Source of the DNA: Nocardioides pini | Lineage (GTDB): Bacteria > Actinomycetota > Actinomycetes > Propionibacteriales > Nocardioidaceae | Assembly (NCBI RefSeq): GCF_026712185.1 | Contig: NZ_JAPPUX010000006.1 | Location: forward strand, 62,001-126,000 | Direction: 5' to 3' | DNA length: 64,000 nt | Part shown: piece by piece, positions 52,211 to 59,802 of the stretch | Layout of the letters: each line of letters starts with the position of its first letter | Position numbering within the stretch: the first letter of the stretch is position 1 | Position numbers and translations under genes: made by a program | The notes under the pieces: model-generated | Databases searched by the model: none | Seen by the model: only the letters and a program-made list of their open reading frames with translations | What the model was told of the DNA's origin: nothing

Positions 52211-52981
52211 TCACAGGCCCATCGCGTGGAAGCCGCCGTCGACGTGCACGATCTCGCCCGTGGTCGCCGGGAAGAAGTCGCTGAGCAGCGCGCACACGGC
52301 CTGCGCCGTCGGGGTGTGGTCGGTCTCGTCCCAGCCGAGCGGTGCGCGGTCCTTCCACGACGACTCGAGGTCCTCGAAGCCCGGGATCGCCTTCGCCGCC
52401 AGGGTCTTGAGCGGGCCGGCGGAGACGAGGTTGCAGCGGATCCCCTCGGGACCGAGGTCGCGGGCGACGTAGCGGGAGGTGTTCTCCAGCGCGGCCTTCG
52501 CGACGCCCATCCAGTCGTACGCCGGCCACGCGGTGGTGGCGTCGAAGGTGAGCCCGACGATCGACGAGCCCCGCGAGAGCAGCGGCCTGGTGGCGACGGC
52601 CAGCGACTTCAGGGAGTACGCCGACACCTGCACGGCCTGCGCCACGTCGTCCCACGGACCGTCCATGAACTTCCCGCCGAGCAGCGTCTCCGGGTTGCCG
52701 TACGCGATCGAGTGGACGACGCCGTCCAGGCCGTCGACGTGCTCGCGGACCTGGTCGGCGAGCCCCGCGAGGTGGTCCTCGTCGGTCACGTCGAGCTCGA
52801 GCACCGGCGGCTCCTGCGGGAGTCGCTTCGCGATGCGCCGGGTGATGCCGAGGGCACGGCCGAAGTTGGAGATCAGCACCGTGGCGCCCTGCTCCTGGGC
52901 GACCTTGGCGGTGGCGAAGCCGATGGAGCTGTCCATCGTCACGCCGGCGACGAGGATGCGCTTGCCGTCGAGGATTCCCAT
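52211..52981 (-). CDS. fabI: Enoyl-[acyl-carrier-protein] reductase (NADH), InhA/FabI type
   Basis: 256 residues. The divergent SDR motif VAGVTMDSSIGFATAK (cofactor), IAYGNPETLL and the active-site YDWMGVAKAALE (Tyr and Lys six apart plus one) define FabI/InhA. It reduces enoyl-ACP in type II fatty acid synthesis. It follows fabG by 43 nt, the same order as mabA-inhA in mycobacteria. Confidence 0.93.
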   Translation of the reverse strand: MGILDGKRILVAGVTMDSSIGFATAKVAQEQGATVLISNFGRALGITRRIAKRLPQEPPVLELDVTDEDHLAGLADQVREHVDGLDGVVHSIAYGNPETLLGGKFMDGPWDDVAQAVQVSAYSLKSLAVATRPLLSRGSSIVGLTFDATTAWPAYDWMGVAKAALENTSRYVARDLGPEGIRCNLVSAGPLKTLAAKAIPGFEDLESSWKDRAPLGWDETDHTPTAQAVCALLSDFFPATTGEIVHVDGGFHAMGL

Positions 52982-53024
52982 GTCGTTGGGCCTTTCGTCA
53001 GTGGTCGTGTCTCGCGGAGGGGGG

Positions 53025-53762
53025 TCAGTGGCCCATGCCGAGGCCGCCGTCGACCGGGATCACGGCGCCGGTGACGTAGGACGCGCCGTCGGAGGCGAGC
53101 CAGGTGACCGCCGAGGCCACCTCGGCCGTCGAGGCGTAGCGGCCCAGCGGGACCTGGGTCTTGATGGCGCTCTTCTGCTCGTCGGTGAGGACGTCGGTCA
53201 TGTCGGTCTCGACGAAGCCGGGCGCCACGACGTTGGTGGTGATCGACCGGCTGCCGAGCTCGCGCGCGAGCGATCGGGCCAGGCCGACGAGGCCGGACTT
53301 CGACGCGGCGTAGTTGACCTGGCCGGCGGAGCCGAGGAGCCCGACGACCGAGGAGATGAGGATGATCCGGCCGCGGCGCAGCCGGAGCATGCCCTTGGCG
53401 GCCCGCTTGGCCAGCCGGAAGGTGCCGGTGAGGTTGGTGTCGATGACCGAGGACCAGTCGTCCTCGCTCATCCGGAGCAGCAGGGTGTCCTTGGTGATGC
53501 CGGCGTTGGCGACGAGGACCTCCACCGGGCCGTGCACCTCCTCGACCTGCTTGAAGGCTGCCTCGACCTGGTCGGCGTCGGTGATGTCGCAGCGCACGTC
53601 GAGCGCACCCTCGGGCGCGCCGCCGTTGCGGGTGGTGACGGCGACCTTGTCGCCCTGGGCGATGAAGGCCTCGGCGATCGCGCGGCCGATGCCGCGGTTG
53701 CCGCCGGTCACGAGGACCGATCGCGGCTCGGTCGGGGTGCTGGATCCGGAAATCTCGCTCAC
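53025..53762 (-). CDS. fabG: 3-oxoacyl-[acyl-carrier-protein] reductase
   Basis: 245 residues. TGGNRGIGRA cofactor motif, NAG, catalytic Ser (ISSVVG), YAASK and a C-terminal GAVIPVDGGLGMGH. An Asn-Gly after beta2 with TTRN favours NADPH. GTG start 7 nt after a TAGCGT box. First gene of the fabG-fabI operon. Confidence 0.92.
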   Translation of the reverse strand: MSEISGSSTPTEPRSVLVTGGNRGIGRAIAEAFIAQGDKVAVTTRNGGAPEGALDVRCDITDADQVEAAFKQVEEVHGPVEVLVANAGITKDTLLLRMSEDDWSSVIDTNLTGTFRLAKRAAKGMLRLRRGRIILISSVVGLLGSAGQVNYAASKSGLVGLARSLARELGSRSITTNVVAPGFVETDMTDVLTDEQKSAIKTQVPLGRYASTAEVASAVTWLASDGASYVTGAVIPVDGGLGMGH

Positions 53763-53769
53763 GCTCCCG

Positions 53770-53800
53770 ACGCTAGTGATTACCGAGGGGTATCGGTCAA
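53770..53800 (-). promoter_or_regulatory. fabG promoter (-35 TTGACC, -10 TAGCGT)
   Basis: On the minus strand TTGACC (53800-53795) and TAGCGT (53775-53770) are separated by 19 nt; the -10 ends 7 nt before the GTG, so the transcript should be leaderless. Confidence 0.6.
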
Positions 53801-53805
53801 TCCGG

Positions 53806-54018
53806 TCACTCGTCCTCGAGGCGGAAGCCCACCTTCATCCCGACCTGGAAGTGCTCGACGGCCCCGTCCTTGGCCTGGCCGCGGACCTGGGTGACCTCGA
53901 ACCAGTCGATGTGGCGCAGGGTCTGGCCGGCGCGCTCGATGCCGTTGCGGATGGCCTGGTCGATGCCGTCGGGCGAGGTGCCGACGATCTCCGTGACGCG
54001 GTACGTGCGGTTGGTCAT
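53806..54018 (-). CDS. Dodecin-family flavin-binding protein
   Basis: 70 residues, the normal dodecin length. TYRVTEIVGTSPDGIDQAIRNGI and IDWFEVTQVRG with the flavin-stacking Trp; the chain ends VGFRLEDE. Dodecins form hollow dodecamers that store flavins or CoA. ATG 54018 has GGAGGA upstream; the longer open frame is not used. Confidence 0.92.
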   Translation of the reverse strand: MTNRTYRVTEIVGTSPDGIDQAIRNGIERAGQTLRHIDWFEVTQVRGQAKDGAVEHFQVGMKVGFRLEDE

Positions 54019-54082
54019 GGTTCCTCCTGGTCGACGGCTGGGTGGACCGTCACCGGCCCGTGGTTCTGCGAGCCTAGCGACG

Positions 54083-54088
54083 TAGACT
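54083..54088 (+). promoter_or_regulatory. -10 hexamer of leaderless DUF3099 transcript
   Basis: TAGACT ends 6 nt before the ATG at 54095. Confidence 0.55.
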
Positions 54089-54094
54089 TCGAGC

Positions 54095-54385
54095 ATGGCC
54101 AAGTCCGATGCCGTGCGCATCACCACGGCTCGCAGCAGTGCCGCCGACGACATGAGGTCGCGTCAGCGCCGCTACGCCATCTCGATGACCGTCCGACTGG
54201 TGTGCTTCGTGGCCGCCGTCGCGGTCGGTCCCGGCGTGCTGCGGTGGGTCCTCGTCGGCGCGGCGGTCTTCCTGCCCCTCTTCGCGGTGGTCATGGCGAA
54301 CGCGAACGACCAGCGGCACGACGGATTCAGCCTGCCGCCGCAGGCCGGCGCCCACGAACTGACGGAACGCAAGGATGAAGACTGA
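54095..54385 (+). CDS. DUF3099 small membrane protein
   Basis: 96 residues: charged N-terminus (RITTARSSAADDMRSRQRRY), two hydrophobic helices (VRLVCFVAAVAVGPGVL and WVLVGAAVFLPLFAVVMAN) and a polar tail. This matches the actinobacterial DUF3099 family, of unknown function. Divergent from the dodecin gene. Confidence 0.87.
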   Translation: MAKSDAVRITTARSSAADDMRSRQRRYAISMTVRLVCFVAAVAVGPGVLRWVLVGAAVFLPLFAVVMANANDQRHDGFSLPPQAGAHELTERKDED

Positions 54386-54418
54386 GGAAAGACGACGCGA
54401 CGCGGGCGTGTCGAAAGT

Positions 54419-54447
54419 TTGGTTTTCACCCAATCCCATGGAATGAT
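54419..54447 (+). promoter_or_regulatory. Candidate promoter of the 6C RNA
   Basis: TTGGTT (54419-54424) and AATGAT (54442-54447) are 17 nt apart, placing transcription start near 54453. The match to consensus is moderate. Confidence 0.4.
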
Positions 54448-54449
54448 CC

Positions 54450-54530
54450 TTCTCGCGAACGCAGCATCCCCCGTCTGCGTCAGCGTCGAGGTGCCGGACA
54501 GCTTCCCCCCGTGGCTGTCCGGCACTTCTC
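54450..54530 (+). ncRNA. 6C: 6C small RNA (two hairpins with C-rich loops)
   Basis: Two hairpins lie in tandem in a 196 nt noncoding gap. The first (54459-54480) has the stem ACGCAG/CTGCGT closing a 10 nt loop with five Cs; the second (54491-54525) has a perfect 12 bp stem (GTGCCGGACAGC/GCTGTCCGGCAC) closing an 11 nt loop with six Cs, followed by TTCTC. Two stem-loops with C-runs in the loops are the defining features of the actinobacterial 6C RNA (Mtb B11, Streptomyces scr3559), which acts on GC-rich target mRNAs through the loops. The second hairpin doubles as terminator. The exact 5' end is approximate. Confidence 0.75.
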
Positions 54531-54581
54531 ATGTGTACGCCGCCCGCGCGCGGCCGCCAGTCCCCCGCCGGAAGGACGCCG

Positions 54582-54785
54582 ATGGACCTCGACCGTGACA
54601 TCTGCTCGGCCAAGGGCTGCCAGGCCGACGCCGTGTGGGACCTCCAGTGGAACAACCCGAGGATCCACACCCCCGAGCGCCGCAAGTCGTGGCTGGCCTG
54701 CGACGAGCACCGGGCCTCGCTGTCCGACTTCCTCGGTGCCCGAGGGTTCCTGAAGGACGTCGTCCCCCACACGCCCGCGGGCTGA
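54582..54785 (+). CDS. Small Cys-rich protein (zinc-ribbon-like)
   Basis: 67 residues. The pattern is DICSAKGCQADAVWDLQWNNPRIHT then WLACDEHRASLSDFLGARGFLK: a C-x4-C pair and a C-x2-H pair that could bind one zinc. Streptomyces homologues with this pattern have been mislabelled as acetone carboxylase subunits; no such activity is credible at this size. ATG 54582 follows GGAAGGACG. It sits between the 6C RNA and a tandem repeat. Confidence 0.75.
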   Translation: MDLDRDICSAKGCQADAVWDLQWNNPRIHTPERRKSWLACDEHRASLSDFLGARGFLKDVVPHTPAG

Positions 54786-54815
54786 CGTACGCCCGGGTGT
54801 GGCGGGCGGGTCGCC

Positions 54816-55125
54816 CCGTCGGGCGGCGAGTGGCCACCCTGGCGGGAAACGACATCCGATGGGGCCGGGCTGATGTCGTACGCCGCCACCCTCAGGCGGG
54901 AAGGGGCGGGCGAGCGCTCCGTCGGGCGGCGGGTCGCCACCCTGGCGGGAAACGACATCCGAGGGGGCCGGGCTGATGTCGTACGCCGCCACCCTCAGGC
55001 GGGAAGGGGCGGGCGGGTCGCCCCGTCGGGCGGCGAGTGGCCACCCTGGCGGGAGACGACATCCGATGGGGCCGGGCTGATGTCGTACGCCGCCACCCTC
55101 AGGCGGGAAGGGGCGGGCGAACGCT
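54816..55125. repeat. Three tandem 103-104 bp palindrome-containing repeats
   Basis: Units start at 54816, 54919 and 55023 and are nearly identical. Each contains one imperfect palindrome: TGGCGG-N3-ACGACATC-N15-GATGTCGT-N3-CCGCCA (54840-54888, 54943-54991, 55047-55095). The arms are strictly conserved, while the loop (CGATGGGG versus CGAGGGGG) and the internal bulge (GAA versus GAG) vary. The array fills the 339 nt gap after the small Cys-rich gene and runs up to the moaA stop. I see no gene in it. Confidence 0.85.
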
Positions 55126-56120
55126 CACCCGCCGATCGCGGACATCGGGCGGTCGGGCTGGAGGAAGGTCTCGTCGTCGATGCCGTGGCCGGCGCGCTTG
55201 CCCAGCATGGCGATGACCCAGCGCTCGGCGATCTCCTCGTCGCCGGCCCCGGAGCGCAGCGACGTGCGGAGGTCGGACTCCTCGCGCGCGAAGAGGCAGT
55301 TGCGCACCTGGCCGTCGGCGGTGAGCCGCACGCGGTCGCAGTCGCCGCAGAAGGGCCGGGTGACAGAGGCGATGATCCCGACGGTGGCCGGCCCACCGTC
55401 GACGTCGAAGAGCTCGGCCGGTGCACTGCCGCGCGGGGCGCCGTGGGGGGTCAGGGTGAACTCGGCGGCGAGCGCCTCGTGGATCTCGTCGGCGGTGACC
55501 ATCGCGGCGCGGCTCCAGTCGTGCTGCGCGTCGAGCGGCATCTGCTCGATGAAGCGCAGCTCGTAGCCGTGCGCGACGCTCCAGCGCAGCAGCTCGGCCG
55601 CCTGGTCGTCGTTGGTGCCGCGCAGCAGGACGGCGTTGAGCTTGATCGGCCCGAGCCCGGCGGCCTTGGCCGCCTCCAGGCCGGCCACGACGTCCTTGAG
55701 GCGGTCACGGCGCGTGATGGTCGCGAAGGTGTCCGGTCGCACCGAGTCGATGCTGGCGTTGATCCGGTCGAGCCCGGCGTCGGCCAGGGCCTGTGCCGTG
55801 CGGGAGAGCCCGAGGGCGTTGGTGGTCAGTGACGTCTCGACCCCGAGCGCGTGCGTGCGCGCGACGATGTCGACGAGGCCCCGGCGCAGCAGGGGCTCAC
55901 CACCGGTGAACCGCACCTCACGGATGCCGAGCCGCTCCACCCCGATCGTGATGAGCCGGACGACCTCGTCGTCGGTCAGCGTCTGCTCCGTCGGCAGCCA
56001 GTCGAGGCCCTCCGCGGGCATGCAGTAGTTGCAGCGCAGGTTGCACCGGTCGGTCAGCGAGACCCGCAGGTCCGTGGCCACGCGGCCGAAGCGGTCTGCC
56101 AGGGGTGTCGTCACGGTCAC
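55125..56120 (-). CDS. moaA: GTP 3',8-cyclase (molybdenum cofactor biosynthesis protein A)
   Basis: 331 residues. N-terminal radical-SAM cluster CNLRCNYC (Cys26, Cys30, Cys33), RFTGGEPLLRRG, and the C-terminal second cluster FCGDCDRVRLTADGQVRNC. The protein ends in Gly-Gly, needed for GTP conversion. First step of molybdopterin synthesis. GTG 56120 starts the conserved part (VTVTTPLADRFGR); the open frame upstream is not homologous. No other moa gene is nearby. Confidence 0.93.
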   Translation of the reverse strand: MTVTTPLADRFGRVATDLRVSLTDRCNLRCNYCMPAEGLDWLPTEQTLTDDEVVRLITIGVERLGIREVRFTGGEPLLRRGLVDIVARTHALGVETSLTTNALGLSRTAQALADAGLDRINASIDSVRPDTFATITRRDRLKDVVAGLEAAKAAGLGPIKLNAVLLRGTNDDQAAELLRWSVAHGYELRFIEQMPLDAQHDWSRAAMVTADEIHEALAAEFTLTPHGAPRGSAPAELFDVDGGPATVGIIASVTRPFCGDCDRVRLTADGQVRNCLFAREESDLRTSLRSGAGDEEIAERWVIAMLGKRAGHGIDDETFLQPDRPMSAIGG

Positions 56121-56172
56121 AACCCTACCCGCGCGCGCCGCACCGGCCGCAGAACGCTCAGGACCGGACGGA

Positions 56173-56178
56173 TAACCT
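56173..56178 (+). promoter_or_regulatory. -10 hexamer of leaderless SURF1 transcript
   Basis: TAACCT ends 6 nt before the GTG at 56185. Confidence 0.5.
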
Positions 56179-56184
56179 CGCCGG

Positions 56185-57090
56185 GTGCACAAGCTGCGGT
56201 TCCTGGTCTCGCGCCGCTGGATCGCCTTCGCGCTCGTGGTCGTCTTCCTGGCGTGGGTCGCGTGGCGGCTCGGCGAGTGGCAGTTCCACCGGCTCGCCGA
56301 CCGGCACGAGCGCAACGCGATCATCGAGCGCAACGAGAAGGCCGGCGCCGACCCGGTCGCCGAGGTCCTCGCCCCCGGCCGGCCGGTCGCCGCGGAGGAC
56401 GAGTGGCGCATCGTCGAGGCGACGGGGACCTACGCCGTCGAGGACACCGTGATCGTCCGCTACCGCACCCGCGAGGGCGCGGCCGGCGTCGACGTCGTCG
56501 TGCCCCTCGAGCTCGACGACGGCACGAGCCTGCTCGTCGACCGCGGCTGGTTCGCCACGGACAACCGCGGCGCGTCGACCGCCGACGTGCCCGCACCCCC
56601 CGACGGGGAGGTCGACGTCACCGGCTGGGTACGCCGTGACGCCGAGGGCGACAGCACCGAGGTCGCCGACCAGTCCACCCGCGCCGTCGACAGCGCACGC
56701 ATCGGCGAGGCGCTCGACCGCGAGGTGCTCGGCGGCTGGGTCGACCTGCGCTCGGAGTCGCCGGAGCCGGCGACGCCGCTGGAGCCCGTCGAGCTCCCCG
56801 AGCTCGGTGACGGGCCGCACTTCTTCTACGGCCTCCAGTGGTGGTTCTTCGGCGCCATGGCCATCTTCGGCTTCTTCTACCTCATCTACGACGAGTGGCG
56901 CGGCGGCCGCGGCCCGTGGGGCAGCAGGGAGGCACCCGCCTCCGGGACGCGCAACGGCACGCCGGTGCCGGCTCGGGCGCGACGTCGTACGTGGCGTGAG
57001 CGGCTGGACTCCGGGGGTGAGTCGGACGAGGACTCAGAGCGCGCGCAGGAGCCCGCCGTCGACCGGGAGCATCACGCCCGTCAGGAATGA
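56185..57090 (+). CDS. SURF1-family cytochrome oxidase assembly protein
   Basis: 301 residues. One membrane helix near each end (IAFALVVVFLAWVAWRLGEWQFHRL and FFYGLQWWFFGAMAIFGFFYLIYDEWR) with a 190-residue extracytoplasmic domain containing LVDRGWF. SURF1 helps insert heme into cytochrome c oxidase. The last 60 residues are a basic/acidic cytoplasmic tail whose coding end overlaps the convergent SDR gene by 57 nt. Confidence 0.9.
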   Translation: MHKLRFLVSRRWIAFALVVVFLAWVAWRLGEWQFHRLADRHERNAIIERNEKAGADPVAEVLAPGRPVAAEDEWRIVEATGTYAVEDTVIVRYRTREGAAGVDVVVPLELDDGTSLLVDRGWFATDNRGASTADVPAPPDGEVDVTGWVRRDAEGDSTEVADQSTRAVDSARIGEALDREVLGGWVDLRSESPEPATPLEPVELPELGDGPHFFYGLQWWFFGAMAIFGFFYLIYDEWRGGRGPWGSREAPASGTRNGTPVPARARRRTWRERLDSGGESDEDSERAQEPAVDREHHARQE

Positions 57091-57804
57091 CGCCGCCGGC
57101 GACAGGACGAACGCGGCGACCGTGCCGAACTCCTGCGGCTTCCCGTAGCGACCCAGCGGGATGGACGCCTCCGCGGCACGCCGGGCGGCGTCCGGGTCGC
57201 CCGTCGAGGCATCCAGCTCCGCAACCCGCTCGGTGGCGATCCGCCCCGGCAGGAGGCCGTTGACCCGGACGCCCCGCGGGCCGAGCTCGTCGGCCAGCGT
57301 CTTGGCGACCATCGCCAGTCCGGGTCGCAGGCCGTTGGAGATCGCCATCTCCGGCAGCGGCGCACGCACGCTGGAGGACAGCACGAGGCCGAGCGAACCA
57401 CCCTCGGGCAGTGCCGTGCCGAGCTCGCGAGCCAGACGTACGGCGCCGAGGAAGACCGACTCGAAGGCCGCGCTCCACTGGTCGTCGGAGATCTCCGTGA
57501 CCGGCCCCTTCGGCGGCCCACCCACGCTGATGAGCGCCCCGTCGACGCGGCCGAACGCCTCGTCGGCGGCCGCGAGCAACCGCTCCGGGGTCTCCCGGTC
57601 GGCGTTGTCGGCCACGACCCCGACCGCCGCCCGGCGTCCCGCGACCGCGTCGAGCGCTGCGGTGGCCTCGTCGAGCGACTCCTGGGAGCGGCCGGACAGC
57701 ACCACGCGCGCTCCCTCGGCGACCAGCACGTCGGCGCTCGCCCGGCCGAGCCCGCGGGCCCCGCCGGTGACGATGAAGACTCGGTCGGTCAGCTGCAGGT
57801 CCAT
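57034..57804 (-). CDS. SDR-family oxidoreductase
   Basis: 256 residues. TGGARGLGRA cofactor motif, SGRS after beta2 (suggesting NADP), ISVGGPPKG, and a C-terminal TGVMLPVDGGLL. The catalytic YxxxK is not clearly kept: the expected site reads MAISNGLRPGLAMVAKTLA with no Tyr four residues before a Lys, so activity may be altered. ATG 57804 has TAGGGT 6 nt upstream. Substrate unknown. Confidence 0.83.
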   Translation of the reverse strand: MDLQLTDRVFIVTGGARGLGRASADVLVAEGARVVLSGRSQESLDEATAALDAVAGRRAAVGVVADNADRETPERLLAAADEAFGRVDGALISVGGPPKGPVTEISDDQWSAAFESVFLGAVRLARELGTALPEGGSLGLVLSSSVRAPLPEMAISNGLRPGLAMVAKTLADELGPRGVRVNGLLPGRIATERVAELDASTGDPDAARRAAEASIPLGRYGKPQEFGTVAAFVLSPAASFLTGVMLPVDGGLLRAL

Positions 57805-57810
57805 CGCCCG

Positions 57811-57816
57811 ACCCTA
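57811..57816 (-). promoter_or_regulatory. -10 hexamer of leaderless SDR transcript
   Basis: TAGGGT on the minus strand ends 6 nt before the ATG at 57804. Confidence 0.5.
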
Positions 57817-57843
57817 GTGCCGCGCTCCTCCCCGGGTCGCCCA

Positions 57844-57891
57844 CTGCGTCATCCGCACCCGCACCCATACGTCCCGTTCCGTATGACGCAG
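57844..57891. repeat. Nested inverted repeat between ABC exporter and SDR genes
   Basis: Outer arms CTGCGTCAT and ATGACGCAG (9 bp, perfect) enclose inner arms CATAC and GTATG (5 bp). It may be a terminator for the ABC gene upstream, or a dispersed palindromic element. There is no T tract. Confidence 0.5.
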
Positions 57892-57899
57892 CCGCTGCG

Positions 57900-59786
57900 T
57901 CAGCCGGGGACGACCTCCGACCGCTCCGCGCGGAACTGGGTCGCATGGAGGGTGGCGTAGAGCCCGCCGGCGGCGAGCAGCTCGGCGTGGGTGCCCTGCT
58001 GCACGACGCGTCCGTCGTCGAGGACCAGGATGAGGTCGGCGTTGCGGACGGTGGAGAGCCGGTGCGCGATCACGAGCGACGTACGTCCCTCCAGCGCGGC
58101 GTCGAGCGCACGCTGCACCGCGGCCTCGGACTCGCTGTCGAGGTGGGCGGTCGCCTCGTCGAGGACCACGATCGCGGGCGCCTTGAGGAGCAGGCGGGCG
58201 ATCGCGAGCCGCTGCCGCTCTCCCCCGCTGAGCCGGTAGCCGCGGTCCCCCACGACCGTGTCGAGGCCGTCGGGCAGCGACCGGACCAGCGAGGCGATCT
58301 GCGCGGCCTCGAGCGCGGCCCAGACCTCGGCCTCGGACGCGGCGGGGCGGGCGTAGAGGAGGTTGGCGCGGATGGTGTCGTGGAACATGTGCGCGTCCTG
58401 GGTGACGTAGCCGACCACGTCCTCCAGCGACTGGAGGGTGACGTCGCGGACGTCGTGCCCGCCGACGCGCACCGCGCCGGACTCGACGTCGTAGAGCCGG
58501 GCGACGAGGTGGGTGACGGTGGTCTTGCCGGCACCCGAGGGGCCGACGAGGGCGACCATCTGCCCGGGCGCGGCGGTGAACGTCACCTCGTGGAGCACCT
58601 GGCCGGTGTCGCGCGACTCGGCGCGCGCGACCGTCTCGAGCGAGGCGAGCGAGATCTCGTCGGCACGCGGGTAGGTGAAGGCGACGTGGTCGAACTCGAG
58701 CCGGGACGCCGTCGGCGCCAGCGCGACGGCGTCGGGCTTCTCCTGGATGAGCGAGGGCAGGTCGAGCACCTCGAAGACCCGGTCGAAGCTGACCAGCGCG
58801 GTCATGACGTCGATGCGGACGTTGGAGAGCCCCTGCAGCGGCCCGAGGAGCCGGAGGAGCAGCACACCGAGGGCGACGATCGTGCCGATGGACAGGTCGC
58901 CCCGGATGGCGAGCCAGCCGCCGATGCCGTAGACCAGCGCGACCGCGAGCTGGGGCACCAGCGTCATCGCGGCGAAGAAGACCCGGGTCAGCAGGGCGAT
59001 CCGGACGCCGAGGTCGCGCACCACGGCGGCCTTCTCGGCGTAGACGACGTCCTCCTCCTCGCGCCGGCCGAAGAGCTTGAGGAGCATCGCGCCGCCGACG
59101 TTGAAGCGCTCGGTCATGGCGTTGCCGAGGTCGGCGTTGCCGTCCATCTGCTCGCGCGAGAGGCCGGCGAGCCGGTTGCCGACCGCCCGCGAGGCGATCA
59201 GGAGCAGGGGGAAGAGCGCGAGGCACAGCAGGGTCACCTGCCAGCTGAGGAACATCATCGTCACGCCGACGACCACGGCGGAGATGATGTTGGAGACGGT
59301 GCCCTGGAGGGTCGAGGTGAAGGCCCGCTGGGCGCCGATGACGTCGTTGTTGAGCCGGCTCACCAGCGCGCCGGTCTGCGTGCGGGTGAAGAACGCCAGG
59401 GACTGGCGTTGCACGTGGGCGAACACCTGGGTGCGCAGGTCGTAGATCAGGCCCTCACCGATGCGGCTGGAGAGCCAGCCGGTGACGAGGCCGAAGCAGG
59501 AGTCCACGACCGCGACGACGGCGACGAGCGCTGCCAGCCCGATCACGACGGACACGTTGCCCTCGCTGACGCCCTTGTCGATGATCAGGCCGAGCAGCAG
59601 CGGCGGCAGCACGACGAGGGTCGCGTCGACGACCGTGACCAGGAGGAATGCGACGATCAGCCGCCGGTGCGGCCTGGCGAAGCCGATGACGCGGCGGACG
59701 GTCTCCCGCTCGATCCGGTTCTCGACCACGCTGCGGTCCTGGCGCAGGTGCCGCCAGGGTGGTCCACCGGCTCCCATCATCGACAT
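57900..59786 (-). CDS. ABC exporter, fused permease and ATPase (MsbA/multidrug type)
   Basis: 628 residues. Six-helix transmembrane domain (about 35-320; LLGLIIDKGVSEGN, VFAHVQRQSLAFF coupling helix) and an ATPase domain with Walker A GPSGAGKTT, signature LSGGERQRLA, Walker B IVVLDEATAHLD and H-loop IAHR. Works as a homodimer or heterodimer exporting lipids or drugs. It lies 16 nt after the enoyl-CoA hydratase gene. Confidence 0.92.
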   Translation of the reverse strand: MSMMGAGGPPWRHLRQDRSVVENRIERETVRRVIGFARPHRRLIVAFLLVTVVDATLVVLPPLLLGLIIDKGVSEGNVSVVIGLAALVAVVAVVDSCFGLVTGWLSSRIGEGLIYDLRTQVFAHVQRQSLAFFTRTQTGALVSRLNNDVIGAQRAFTSTLQGTVSNIISAVVVGVTMMFLSWQVTLLCLALFPLLLIASRAVGNRLAGLSREQMDGNADLGNAMTERFNVGGAMLLKLFGRREEEDVVYAEKAAVVRDLGVRIALLTRVFFAAMTLVPQLAVALVYGIGGWLAIRGDLSIGTIVALGVLLLRLLGPLQGLSNVRIDVMTALVSFDRVFEVLDLPSLIQEKPDAVALAPTASRLEFDHVAFTYPRADEISLASLETVARAESRDTGQVLHEVTFTAAPGQMVALVGPSGAGKTTVTHLVARLYDVESGAVRVGGHDVRDVTLQSLEDVVGYVTQDAHMFHDTIRANLLYARPAASEAEVWAALEAAQIASLVRSLPDGLDTVVGDRGYRLSGGERQRLAIARLLLKAPAIVVLDEATAHLDSESEAAVQRALDAALEGRTSLVIAHRLSTVRNADLILVLDDGRVVQQGTHAELLAAGGLYATLHATQFRAERSEVVPG

Positions 59787-59802
59787 CGGGGGTTCCCTTC
59801 GG

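Noticed and set aside
54443..54598. Open frame of about 51 codons across the 6C region
   Set aside because: No ribosome site or leaderless hexamer fits, it runs through both hairpins and overlaps the start of the next gene; an RNA explains the sequence better.
54816..55125. Possible CRISPR array
   Set aside because: Only three units of 103-104 bp that are alike over their whole length, with no unique spacers and no cas genes nearby.
54873..55832. Repeat-containing plus-strand frame running into antisense of moaA
   Set aside because: Its repeat part is the noncoding array and the remainder mirrors moaA codons.
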